This document shows positions 10,074 through 20,156 of a stretch of DNA of 64,000 nucleotides, one piece after another. This DNA is from Haematococcus lacustris (Eukaryota > Chlorophyta > Chlorophyceae > Chlamydomonadales > Haematococcaceae). The notes under the pieces are model-generated. The model did not search any database, was not told where the DNA came from, and worked only from the letters and a program-made list of their open reading frames with translations. The stretch covers positions 7,694,833 to 7,758,832 of the forward strand of contig JASKMD010000012.1 in NCBI GenBank assembly GCA_030144725.1, given 5' to 3'. The translations under genes and the position numbers were made by a program. How positions within the stretch are numbered: position 1 is the stretch's first letter; every line of letters begins with the position of its first letter.

Positions 10074-11642
10074 TCACTTCCCATTGGCAGATGCAAGCCT
10101 GCCTTTCTTGGGCTCAGAGTCATGCTGCTCAGAAGGACGCTTCCCTGCAGCCTTTGCATCAGCAGGAGGACGAGGGTAGCCAGATAGCTTCCTGGCTTCC
10201 AGAGCTGGCATGTCCTTATAGGGACACAGAGGCTTAAGGTGCCGGGGATCATAGCAATGATGACAGTACTGGCCTGGCTTCATGCTGGACTGCTCAGCAG
10301 CCTCCTCAGCCTTCTGCTTCAGAATGACACGGTAGCCAGCAGCAGGACCAGCAGCCATGCCAGCCCTGAAGCCCCTGGAACGGGCTGGGACTTTGGCAGG
10401 TGGGTCGCTCTGGGTGCTCTTAGGAGGACGAGGGTTGTTTGCACGCTCCAGACCTTCAGCCAGCTGCTTAGCCTGCACAACAGCCACATGGCGCTTTGTG
10501 CCGACTGCTTCAGCAAGGATCTCAGCAGCACGCTGAGCCTGCCTGGCAGAATCGATAGCCTGAGCCAGAGTGAAGGCAGGAAAAGGAGCAGAATCCCTTA
10601 GGACTGCCTTTTTCAGCTCAGATGTCAGTCCCTTGATAAACAGGGAGACAAGCAAACTCTCATCCATGCACTGGACACCAGCAGTCAGCAGATTGTTCCT
10701 GAAAGCAGTGACATATTCATTGAGAAGGAGCTGGGACGACATGCGAATGCTGCCTTCAAGAAGCTGTTTCTGGGCATCAGTCTGATCGTCACGCAAGTCG
10801 TCTCCTGTATACTCAAGAAAGGACAGTCGCAGATAAGGCCAGGTAGGTGCAGTGCGAGTCTGTGCGAAATGAGCAGCACGGATGGATGGCAACCAAGCAT
10901 CACGCGCAGCCCCGGACAGGAACGCAGGATAGACAGAGGCAATGTCCAGGTTGAAGCGCTGGCAATGTGCTTCTAAGTCGTCACAGAAGGCAGAGGCCCT
11001 GCGGCGAGACTTGGTGCAATTGTCTGTCCACTTGTCAGGGCCAGGCACAGATTTAGCAGCTGGAGCCTGACTATTAACCTGGGGAAAGAGGTGGTGCAGA
11101 GCGCCGCCTCTCCCACCGATTGAATTGAAGGTACCAGGAATACACGCTGGGCGTGTACCTGACCGACTTGGGGACGGGGTGCGCATACTAAACAGCCTGT
11201 CCTGAATGGAGGGAGGGGACCCTGGGAATAGACCCACCTTTTCAGCCAGCGCAGCCAGTGTGCGATCTGTCAGCTTTTGGCGAGATTCCATCTTGGCCAG
11301 CTTTGTCTTAGCCTCCTTCAGCTGGTCCTGCGTGTCCAGCAGCGACTGGGCCAGCTGGTCTGCGGAAGACAGGTCAATCTCGCCCTCAGAGACGTCGTCA
11401 GCCTCTTCTTCCTCATCCTGCTCCTCCTCTTCGTCTTCTTCATCGCCTGGAGGGACTGGGCCATCGCCCTGCCCATTCCGCGACGGAGTTGCAGCAGGAC
11501 CACCGTCGGGGAACAAAGCCGCCCTCAGGGACCTGGCAAACTCGGGATCAGATAGGGCCTGGGCCAATATGGCCTGGGAACCCGCAGGACCGCCGGCTGA
11601 GCCAGCGCCTGGTGTGTCGCCATTTGGCGTAGTGTCAGTCAT
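10074..11642 (-). CDS. Gag polyprotein (element B)
   Basis: Starting at the ATG at 11642, this encodes 522 residues. An upstream in-frame GTG at 11657 is not needed. The N-terminal part has a long acidic stretch (DEEDEEEEQDEEEE) and a predicted coiled coil. A capsid-like helical region is in the middle, followed by a basic segment and a zinc knuckle CX2CX4HX4C near residue 460. The protein would package element RNA into virus-like particles in the cytoplasm. It is complete, unlike the copy in element A. Confidence 0.92.
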   Translation of the reverse strand: MTDTTPNGDTPGAGSAGGPAGSQAILAQALSDPEFARSLRAALFPDGGPAATPSRNGQGDGPVPPGDEEDEEEEQDEEEEADDVSEGEIDLSSADQLAQSLLDTQDQLKEAKTKLAKMESRQKLTDRTLAALAEKVGLFPGSPPSIQDRLFSMRTPSPSRSGTRPACIPGTFNSIGGRGGALHHLFPQVNSQAPAAKSVPGPDKWTDNCTKSRRRASAFCDDLEAHCQRFNLDIASVYPAFLSGAARDAWLPSIRAAHFAQTRTAPTWPYLRLSFLEYTGDDLRDDQTDAQKQLLEGSIRMSSQLLLNEYVTAFRNNLLTAGVQCMDESLLVSLFIKGLTSELKKAVLRDSAPFPAFTLAQAIDSARQAQRAAEILAEAVGTKRHVAVVQAKQLAEGLERANNPRPPKSTQSDPPAKVPARSRGFRAGMAAGPAAGYRVILKQKAEEAAEQSSMKPGQYCHHCYDPRHLKPLCPYKDMPALEARKLSGYPRPPADAKAAGKRPSEQHDSEPKKGRLASANGK

Positions 11643-11682
11643 GGTGCGGCCAGTCACTGAGGTATCGGAATACGGAAACCAA

Positions 11683-11918
11683 TGTAGCGTTCAGAAAGAA
11701 CGCGCCTTAAATCTTTTCAGTGTGTGAACGCCATGCAACGCTAACCGCAGTTACAGGTGTCAGACTGCTGCAGCGCAACCAGGCTAAGACATAGAACGGC
11801 CTCCGGGGATCGAACCCGAATGGTGGGCAGCAGTACAGCCCACCACTTAACCTGCCTGTATCACACTTCAGCAGTGACACTAGCGCCGATCCGCTTAGTG
11901 CAGAATCGGAACGCTACA
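11683..11918 (-). repeat. 5' LTR of element B
   Basis: This 236-bp LTR is identical to the other B LTR by eye. It holds the promoter-proximal tRNA-like segment on the - strand. The target duplication cgtag follows at 11919-11923. Confidence 0.95.
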
Positions 11919-11923
11919 CGTAG

Positions 11924-12188
11924 TGGCTGTTGCTGATGCTTTCGTACTCTGGAAGTAGCGCGCTTCAGACATCGAGTAGACAGGATCCCTCCTTACATGT
12001 CTCAGTCTTGAACTACATTCTTCTCAGCTCTCAAATCAGTGATTCCCAATCCAATCCAAAAACCCCCCAAGGCCTAGTTGGTCTCAGCTTAAGTAAACCG
12101 AAAGTCACATCTCACGCATGCAAGGCTAAAAAGACTTGCAAGCGCATTCAAAGCTCATGCATACCAGGTCTGAAGTTGAACTGTAACA
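11924..12188 (-). repeat. 3' LTR of element C, second part
   Basis: This continues the LTR broken at 5543 and matches 14904-15168 with one substitution. It ends TGTAACA at 12188. Immediately beyond, at 12189-12202, is the purine tract of element C when read on the - strand. Confidence 0.92.
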
Positions 12189-12442
12189 CTCTCCCCCACT
12201 CCAAAAAGCTACGTCCCGGAGCTTCCAGTGTCTGGGGAAAACAGTCATGCGATCACAGAGCAAGCAGGCAAGTGAAAAGCAGACATGCACAGGCTACATG
12301 CAAACAAGCAATCATGCAAACCTCATGCAAATCTCATTCAAGTCTCATGCAAGAGAGCACGAGCTAAAGGTCTTGATGTTGTCTCGTTGTCCACAGTAGA
12401 GCTTGTGTCGGCTGACGGTGAAGACATCGTCCAGGAATGAAA

Positions 12443-13240
12443 TTAGCCGAATGGAGAGAAGCATAAGAAAGCAAAGATAGTGGTAGCACGAGAAGATAGT
12501 AAGAGAAAATGGTGATAGTATGAGATGGTAGTTGTTGAGATTGTGGTGGTAGTGGGAGCAGCGTGGATCATTTTGGTGAGCTTATCGACGAAGACAACAA
12601 TGGCATCGTGTCCAGCTGCAGTGGAGGGCAGCTGAGTGATGAGGTCCATGCTGACATATTCCCAGCGGTGCTGAGGAATAGGAAGGGGATGTAGAAGATC
12701 GATTGGTGTCTGTGTTGGATTAGTTTCGTTGGCAGTGTGTGCAGGTGCGGACGTAGTGGTGAACTGATGCTGCCATGCGGGGCCAGAAGAATTGGCGGGA
12801 TAGTTGTGCGTAGGTTTTGTCCCTACTGAGATGTCCGGAGATGGGGATGTCATGTGCTTCACGGAGTAGGGCGGTGCGCATGGGTCCCACCGGGATGTAA
12901 AGCCGGCGAGTCCCCCGTCCAGTGTGGTACATGAGGTTTCCCTGGATTTGAAACTGGCGTGATTTGCCAGCCAGTGCAGCCGCTAAGAGGCGCTGGTACT
13001 GTGGATCTGCAGCCGCTGATTGCTCATCGATGTGCAGTTGAGGATGGGGTGCGGAGAGCGACTCCGTTCCCGTGGCAGTCGGAATGCCTGGAGTATTTGG
13101 GTATGTATGCCCAGGACGACGGAACGCCCTTCAGTGTGTTCACTCCCAAGACGGAGGTGTACAGATGGAAGTTAGCTCGGCGTGACAGCGCGTCCGCTGA
13201 CTGGTGCTGAGCGTATGAGTGTGCGCAAGCTATGCAGCTA
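12443..13240 (-). pseudogene. Pol remnant: end of RNase H and start of integrase (element C)
   Basis: Read on the - strand from about 13240, the frame first gives SADALSRRA, the usual end of Ty3 RNase H. It then shifts frame and continues through a linker into an integrase zinc finger (HDIPISGHLSRDKTYAQL, then CTHCQRN). A further frame change leads to the start of the integrase core (WEYVSMDLITQLP, VVFVDKLTKM). The catalytic core is lost after the first aspartate region, where the sequence turns into threonine-rich low complexity. At least two frame changes are needed, so the gene is dead. Confidence 0.8.
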
Positions 13241-14820
13241 GCGGCTTGATTGTTGTGGCTGGATGCTGAGCTGGCCTAGCTCTGCTTGTCATGCCATTGA
13301 TGTGCTGACCTGTTTGTGCAGGTTGTCCACGGTATTGATTCTGGCTGGGTAGCAGGAGATGTTTGATATAGCTGATGCTGATGGTGTTCTGTCATGATGG
13401 TGCGCTCAGCTGGGCAGCTGGAGTTAGCTGGTGACAATGGATTGCTCACAGCTCGGCTGTTGGTGTCATAGGGTCAGCTGGTCTCAGCTATGTGGTCACA
13501 ACTTTACAGCTGGCGATGTGCTTTCAGGTAGGCAGCTGGAGACAAGAGCTTGCATTGGCTGGCTGTTGTGGCTGGCGGATGCGTATATCTGTCGTGGTTG
13601 GTTGCGCTCTGCTCTGCCTCTGTGGTGACGTTCAATCTGTGAGGTTGCTGACCAGTGAGCTGCTTGCTGCTTCTGTGTCATTGCATCTGCATGCTGATTG
13701 TGGTGGTATGTCGTGTTTTCTGCAGGTGGAGGTGAAGAAAGGACTGTGGCGGTCTCATGACGTTTAGTGTCATCATGGTTAGGGTAGTGATGTGTTTGCT
13801 GTCAATGTGATATAGCCAGTGGTCTGATGTGGTGATGTTGTGAAACTGGGTTGTGCTCAGGTTGTGCCTCTGTGGCTGCAAGGCCTGATGATCTGCAATA
13901 GTGTAGGTTGAGATTGTGGCCTGAGATGGTTGTAACCGTGATGGTTGATGCCTTGGGTTGTGTGGTGTGTAACGTGGCAGACGGTGAGGAGGAAGGTACC
14001 TCTTAGTGGGTTGGCCTGATGGTAGATTGAGTCAATGGACTGTGATCAGTGGTGTGTAACTGTGCCTTACAACTCTGTGGTAGGAGGTTTGATCCTGACC
14101 TGGCCGTGGATGTTAAGGCAACGTGCCAGGTAACAATGGAAGGTGGAGACACAGCCTTGTAACATGGCAGGTGGTGTGTTCTGTGACCTGAGGCTCGTGT
14201 TTTGGTCTGATGATGATGATTCAGCAAGAGGTTGACGTGTATGCCTGGGCGGTGTGCCAGGCGTTGGTAGTGGTTACAACGAGTGTCAACGTAACTGGAA
14301 TAAGGGTGGTGGTGGGGCTGCCGGTGGCTGCAGGTTGCAGGCAAACTGACGTGACGGCAAGTGACAAGGGACAGTGACGAAGGGCTTCCAGCCCGTATGT
14401 TTTGTTTTGCGTGTCGAACTTGGACTGCGAGGTACGGATGTGTCCAGCGATGTCCAGCGAGGTACGGATGTCTCCAACGAGTCCACTGCAAGCAGCAGGT
14501 AGCACTGCTTTCGCAGATAAGCACCGCTTGCGCGGGTAGTCACTGCTTTCGCAGGTAAGCACTGCTAACGCAGGTGGGCACCGCTTTCGCGGGTAGGCAT
14601 CTGAAACACTGCAGGTACAAACACTGCAGGTCAGCGCTGCGAGTTGAGCGGCTGGGCAAGCTTACATTGCGATGGTGCTGAGCGGTCAGCGGTAGCTTGA
14701 GCCTTCGGCGTTCTTGCACCGGAGGTACTGCCCAAAAGTACTGCCCCAAACCTCAAAAGCTCGACTACTGCGTTGCGTGAGGCAAAAGCACAGGCCGAAG
14801 ATCGATGCGAGGAAACCAAA
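13241..14820. other. Non-coding interior of element C
   Basis: No protein-coding similarity can be read on either strand. The stretch is rich in agctg/ggctgg words. At about 14500-14600 there are imperfect tandem units of roughly 20-22 bp built on CACTGCTTTCGCAGGTAAG. At 14808-14820, next to the LTR, the - strand reads TTTGGTTTCCTCGCATCG, the candidate primer-binding site. It shares TTGGTTTCC with the corresponding site of element B. Confidence 0.6.
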
Positions 14821-15168
14821 TGTTAGAGTATAGCCGGGGCAGCAGTATACATGGCTGGCGACGGAGGCCAGAATCTATTCCGACAGTGGTAGTGGCTGCG
14901 TAGTGGCTGTTGCTGATGCTTTCGTACTCTGGAAGTAGCGCGCTTCAGACATCGAGTAGACAGGATCCCTCCTTACATGTCTCAGTCTTGAACTACATTC
15001 TTCTCAGCTCTCAAATCAGTGATTCCCAATCCAATCCAAAAACCCCCCAAGGCCTGGTTGGTCTCAGCTTAAGTAAACCGAAAGTCACATCTCACGCATG
15101 CAAGGCTAAAAAGACTTGCAAGCGCATTCAAAGCTCATGCATACCAGGTCTGAAGTTGAACTGTAACA
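14821..15168 (-). repeat. 5' LTR of element C
   Basis: This intact 348-bp LTR opens TGTTAGAG and ends CTGTAACA on the + strand. Its short terminal inverted repeat is TGTTA/TAACA. It is followed by the target duplication tccag at 15169-15173. Confidence 0.93.
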
Positions 15169-15173
15169 TCCAG

Positions 15174-16404
15174 TCCATCTTTCAACTTTTGCTTTAGGAG
15201 AAGCACTATCGCATCGAGGTGTTAGTTAGTGTATGCTCCTCCCTTCCCTCCCTACCCACCACACCACCACCTCCCAAGTCATTGACCCATCTTCCTGTCT
15301 GTGCCACCGGCAATGCATGTGTTGTGCATGTTGACGAAGCAACCTCTTGATAACCTAGAGGCTGCAGCAGCAGGCCAGCAGGCTGCAGCTGCAGGCCAGC
15401 ACCACCTGGAGGCTGCAGCTGCAGCCCAGGGAGCATGCCAGCAACACTTGCAGATTGGTACCCCCACTAAACCATTCAGTGTAGGAGGGCTTTTTGATCG
15501 TGGTAGAGGAGCTACGCGTCAAGGCCAACATCCCCACATGAGGGTCTCCAGGGCCATCCCTGCTGGTGGCAGAGGGCTTGTAGTAGGGTGTGACAGCAGC
15601 AGGATGGCTGTGTGTGTCTTGCTGCCGCTATCATGTCATGTGTGGGTGTGAGCAGCAGGCTGGCCATGTGTGGCACCGGGCCTAGCAGTCGCCCAGGACT
15701 CTTAGTGTGCCATGTGTGGGTGTGAGCAGCAGGATGGCCATGTGTGGCACTGAGCCTAGCAGCCGCTCTGGACTCTTAGCATGCCGTGTGTGGGTGTGAG
15801 CAGCAGGCTGGCCGTGTACGGCACTGAGGCTAGCACCGCCCAAGACGTGTGTATCAGTGATCCCTATCCCGAATCGTTTTTTGTCCTTCGGGAAACCGGG
15901 AAAGAGTAAACAATGTAATTGTTTTGTCTTTCGGGATGTGGTAAAACAATAAGTTGACCTTGACGAAAGTGCCAGCAATGGACCAGTTAGTGGTCCGGGG
16001 CATCAGTGCCGCCGACGCGGCTGCTAATCGGCACCGCGAGCTCCTTATACACGATGAACAACGCTTCCAGATGTCTCTCAATCGTCAAGAGAGACCTCGA
16101 TAGTCAACAATGTCGATCATATAATTTTGATGTGAATTTAATGGGGTGGGAGGCTTGATTATTTCTATGCACAAAGATGTTCTCAAAAGTGACTTTAGAA
16201 GTACTTTGGCCATCGGGGAACTTGAAACAATGAAAGTTTTGGCTCGGGAATTATTATAGTTATAGTTTCCGAGGCTTCGGGAATCGATCGGGAGAGTACG
16301 GTAGTCCATATACGTGTATCATGAGATATCATGATACATGCCGCTCCCTACTCATGCACCATGTTCATGTGCATTGGGTATACTCTACACAGCACATGAA
16401 CACC
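15174..16404. other. Intergenic region with a tandem repeat of about 75 bp
   Basis: I see no gene here. Open frames over 15301-15651 consist of CTGCAG-type repeats. From about 15640 to 15845 a unit of about 74-75 bp (GTGTGAGCAGCAGG... GACTCTTAG) is repeated nearly three times. 15850-16330 is relatively AT-rich and holds two related stretches (TTTCGGGATGTGG, GCTTCGGGAATCG) without coding sense. Confidence 0.5.
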
Positions 16405-19152
16405 ACTTGAGTCGGGCCACTGGTGGCTACCCCTCCCATTGAACCACAAACCCCCCTAACGATAAAGGACAACGACTTTTCCGGACTCATTTCTGCACCG
16501 ATTCACACGCAGATTGAAGCGTCGGAGAGCGGCTGCGCTGAGGCACACGCTGAGCCGGTAGGGCATGTTGCCGGGTATCCGACCCTACCGAGCCTGTGGA
16601 CTTGATGTACGTTGACCCAGTAGCAGTGGTTCCCTGTTTAACGCGATGGATAGTGCGCGATGTGTTAGGAGCCCGACCCCATGTCCAACATGATAACCAA
16701 CATGCGCTGGCTCAGGGGCTCTGAAACTTGGAGGAGACCACAGTAGGAGCACAGCAGTGGCAGCTGCATCAACCCCTTGTGGATTAGGCTCCAAAAGGTG
16801 GGGAAACACTCCTCCATGCTGCCCAACCTGCTGATGCCCGTATGACGACCATCGAACTCAATTGAACTCTCCAGCCTCGCGTCACTAGCTAGGGAACTCA
16901 CTGTGGACCCCCTGCCAAAGTCTCAACTCATCCTGAGTTATCCCAAGAGGTGTTTTACAATGTGGCGTGTGCACATGCCTGCAGGCATGGGCTTGTCCTC
17001 CAAATCCCACCCCTACAAATGGAGGGGGGGCAATGCTGCCCGCTGTGCGTGTTGTGTGAAGTTTGCCCCAGCTGGCAGCACTGGTTGGGTGGAGATCCAT
17101 GTGGAGGGGGAGGCAGCCTCGTACCGCTCCGGACAGAGTCTACAAGCCATCTGCCAGGTCACAGCCCAGATGGATGATGTCATCACGGCCTGCAAAAACC
17201 TGAAGCCGTCACAGGTTCCATTGGCCCATAGAAGTTGCGCTGAGGCTGCTGCAGCTGCGCATGCTGTGTGCCAGCGGCTGCGGGGGCAGGAGTCAGCCAG
17301 CCAGCTCCAGCCCATGCCCCGTCTCAGCTCCACACCCACGCAAGCACCTGCACAGCCTGGGCCAGCCCATTCGCCCTGCCCCCACCATCTCCCAGACCAA
17401 CCACCCTCGCACCCATCACAGCTGCAGGGGTCCAGCCAGCACCACCCAGCCCTGCCGGCACTGCTGCACTCACCGGGGCTCTCCATCCTAACCAGGCCTG
17501 CCACCAACCCTGTGACCTCACCTGCCGTGGAGCAACAGCCCATCATGTGAGTGCCCCTGCTGGATGATGGGCTGACATGGCAAGCCAGCTGAACAACATC
17601 AGTTGCACACTCAGGTTGCAGCCTGTTTCCACCCATTCCACCTGGCACCCTTGTGAAAGCACCACTCGTCACACTCCTGTGTGTGGTGTCATGCAGACAC
17701 ACCACTGAGGAGCAGGACGAGCAGACCATGCCCCCAAGCATGCCCAAGCAGCAGCAGGACTGGGCCACCGCAAGGTGCGCTTTTCACTCCTTAGCCCTGA
17801 CCTGCACCAGCCCTGCCTTGCACCAGCCTTGCCCTGACCTGCACCAGCCTTGCCCTGACCTGCACCAGCCCTGCCTTGCACCAGCCTTGCCCTGGCTCCT
17901 CCCACCCATGTTCCTGCCACGCATGCGGAGACCGTGTATGTGATGACAGATGGGAAGGAGCAGTCGGCAGCCATTACCCAAGCAGCAGTAAACCAGGTTG
18001 CTGGCAGAGCATGACATGGACATGAGGCAGTTGTATATGTGGTCTGATGGGTGTGCAGGGCAGTTCAAGGGCGCCCCAGCCATGCGACAGCATTGGGGTA
18101 TGGCACAGAGGTTCAGCGTGCCAGTGTGGTGGAGCTATGGGGCTACAGCACACTTTAAGGGCAGGCATGATTCAGAGGGAGGGGTGGTGAAGCAGTGGTT
18201 GAGGGGTGAGATCCTGGCTGATCGTGTTGGGAAGTGCAATGCATTGGGGTTTGTACATCATCATCATTGCAATGCATATCACAAGGCAGCTACTGCTGCT
18301 GACCCCAGCAAGGCTCACCGTGCACGAGCAAGTGTGGGTCATCGGTGGTGCTTGGAGCTGAGCACACAGGAGGTAGGGCTTTGCAGTGCTCCACAACGGG
18401 ATGCACATGCCTTTGCATCATCCATCCCCGGCTCTCTGAGCATGCACAGCTGCTTCTTTCCTGCTGCAGGGTTCCAGGTTGAGTGGTCACAGACTGCATG
18501 TGCATGTGCCCAATGCATGACCCCCGCACCAAGGGGTGTGTGTATGAGGCCCTCCATCACAAAGCCCTTTGTAGCCATGCCCATGTTCGATCAGAAGAGG
18601 AATGACAAGCATTGGGACGATGAGTGCCTCACCCTTCTGTGCTCATTTGCACCAGACAGCGTGATGCAGCTGTGCACCTTGGGCAAGAAGCTGAGCGTGA
18701 AGATGTTGAACGAGTATTGCAAGGCAGTGGGGTTGTGTGTGCCAGCCAACACCTTGCGTGCTGACCTACGATACATGGTGCTGCTGCATTTGAATGAGCA
18801 GGCAGAGTGCGACTGAGCTGGCTGTGTTGAGAAAACTGGGCTCCATGCGTAAAGTGTACCGCAGTGTACCGGAGCGGAGAACTCTACATCCTGCGTTGTG
18901 GGTGTTGTGAAGCAGCATTACAAAGGCCCATTGCGCAGAGCGAAACCGTTCGCGTGCCAGCAGCTCGGGCGCGCAGGCGCAAGCGCAACGCAAAGATAAG
19001 GCGTTCCGCGTTAAAATGACAACTCAACTCTCACCAGGCACTCCGCAAAGTCAAATGTCCCTTACGTGGTGGTTCAATGGGAGGGGTAGCCTGGTGGTCC
19101 CTAGTGTTCCCACTAGTGGCTGCTAGTGGCCACTACTGGTCCGGCTCAAATG
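16405..19152 (+). mobile_element. Putative DNA transposon bounded by inverted repeats
   Basis: A 22-bp segment at 16426-16447 is repeated exactly in inverse orientation at 19069-19090. An outer, weaker match (ACTTGAGTCGGGCCACTGG against the complement of 19137-19152) extends the ends to about 16405 and 19152. The right end carries about 35 extra bases between the two matching blocks. Inside is a broken gene on the + strand with a transposase-like motif. No target duplication could be read with confidence, so the exact ends are provisional. Confidence 0.55.
16903..18816 (+). pseudogene. Transposase-like gene with apparent frameshift
   Basis: Three coding blocks can be read. The first (16903-17547) ends at a good donor, CAT|GTGAGT, and an acceptor at 17697 leads to a short second exon that ends near 17775. 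A third block from about 17927 reads TVYVMTDGKEQSAAITQAAV but is out of frame with the long block 17998-18813, which begins LAEHDMDMRQLYMWSDGC. One extra G near 17993-17998 would explain the shift. The long block contains SDGCAGQFKG and, 35-40 residues later, HFKGRHDSEGGVVKQ. This pair resembles the SDG...GK..DG-G-VKR arrangement seen in some poorly described eukaryotic transposon proteins. The family is not identified, and catalytic assignment of these acidic residues is inference. Confidence 0.45.
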
Positions 19153-20156
19153 GAAGCCCTAGCGAGGGACAAGGGGGCTGGGACTGCGGTGGAACTGGGG
19201 ACAGGGTGTTAAACTGATGAAGAAAACAAGGCAGGGGGGGCAGCCTGTGGCGCCGGCCGGCGTTGTGCTGGCGGACCAGGCTGCCATCGCTGCCTACATA
19301 GGGCTGAGAAGACCTTGGCCTGTGGTGCTAGCACTATGGAGTCTCTGTCCACAGCATCAGCGCGGTGATCAATCGGACAAATATTACGAGCTCAAGCTGC
19401 GGCACAGCTGAGCCACCTGGCGCATTCTGGAGTGACTCTGCGTCGCTCTATGTGGCTCTGTCTGTATCTGCAAACCCGCCTGTCTGAAGCTATAAGCTGC
19501 ACCAATTCCAGCCTAAGCTGCGCGCGGCACGGGCAGAGCACGGACAAAACGGTTTGTACGCAAGTCACAGCATGCAGTCGCAGTACTTGTCAGACTTACG
19601 TTGGCCGTGCATACCGGTCCTGATACTGGTGTCCAGGACATCCTAGTACTGGGCACCCTATGACTGGGCTTCATAATGTTTAGACTGATAACTTCAATTT
19701 ACCCGGATCTAAACGATTTTTGCCCATGTTTTAGAAGGCTGTTCAGGCGCTCCCAACTGTTTAAAAATGACAGGAAAACGACCCCTGGTAGTAAGCCGGC
19801 TGTAACTCTGCACTCACTGCGCCAAATAATATGCTAGATGATTCACAATGTAGCCAACCCGGCCAGCTACCTGTCACCCATCCAGAATAATTATCCAGTC
19901 AGTAGGCTGTGCACAGCAAAGCATCAAAGTTAGTAATTCAAATTTGAGCCGGTTCGGGGCATGCAGTCATTGCTGCGACCGCCCGCGTCGCTCAGGTTGC
20001 TCTACACGAGCATGCGCATCGGCAGAAGCAGTCGGATCTGAAAACGGTTGCGGAAATGTGGCACGAAGGCGGTCGGCAGGTGCGGTTGGGAGAGGTGGCC
20101 GCTACAGCCCCTGTTGCGCACTTTACAACCTGAGTTGGCGCTAGGGGGCTGTCTAA
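19153..20156. other. Intergenic region
   Basis: No gene is supported. A fragment at about 19687-19740 (AACTTCAATTTACCCGG, then TCTAAACG) is a partial copy of the repeat found complete at 44247 and 46452. The small open frames here have no recognisable content. Confidence 0.5.

Larger units (their letters stand above)
5544..11918 (-). mobile_element. Element B: complete chromodomain Ty3/gypsy LTR retrotransposon
   Basis: This 6,375-bp element has two 236-bp LTRs (5544-5779 and 11683-11918) that look identical base for base, complete gag and pol frames on the - strand, and a 5-bp target duplication cgtag (5539-5543 and 11919-11923). Identical LTRs and open frames indicate a recent insertion, made into the LTR of element C. 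The sequence just inside the 5' LTR, read on the - strand, begins TTGGTTTCCGTATTCCG and is the candidate primer-binding site. The purine tract next to the 3' LTR is at 5780-5794. Confidence 0.96.
5461..15168 (-). mobile_element. Element C: decayed LTR retrotransposon split by element B
   Basis: C is defined by two 348-bp LTRs. The + strand-right copy is intact (14821-15168). The left copy is cut into 5461-5543 and 11924-12188 by element B. The target duplication tccag is at 5456-5460 and 15169-15173. The LTR halves differ at only two positions that I can see. The integrase remnant reads on the - strand, so the right LTR is the 5' LTR. A purine tract lies next to the left LTR at 12189-12202 when read on the - strand (GGAGTGGGGGAGAG). 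Most of the interior is no longer coding. Confidence 0.9.

Noticed and set aside
14003..14562. Overlapping - strand frames as gag of element C
   Set aside because: They lack a zinc knuckle or any gag-like content and overlap in three frames through a tandem repeat.
15301..15651. Alanine/glutamine-rich frame as a gene
   Set aside because: It is made of CTGCAG repeats. There is no splice context, and it lies beside an LTR.
16895..16960. A further copy of conserved block X/Y/Z (similar words ACTC-CTGTGGACCCC)
   Set aside because: Only about 20 bases resemble the block and the rest does not align.
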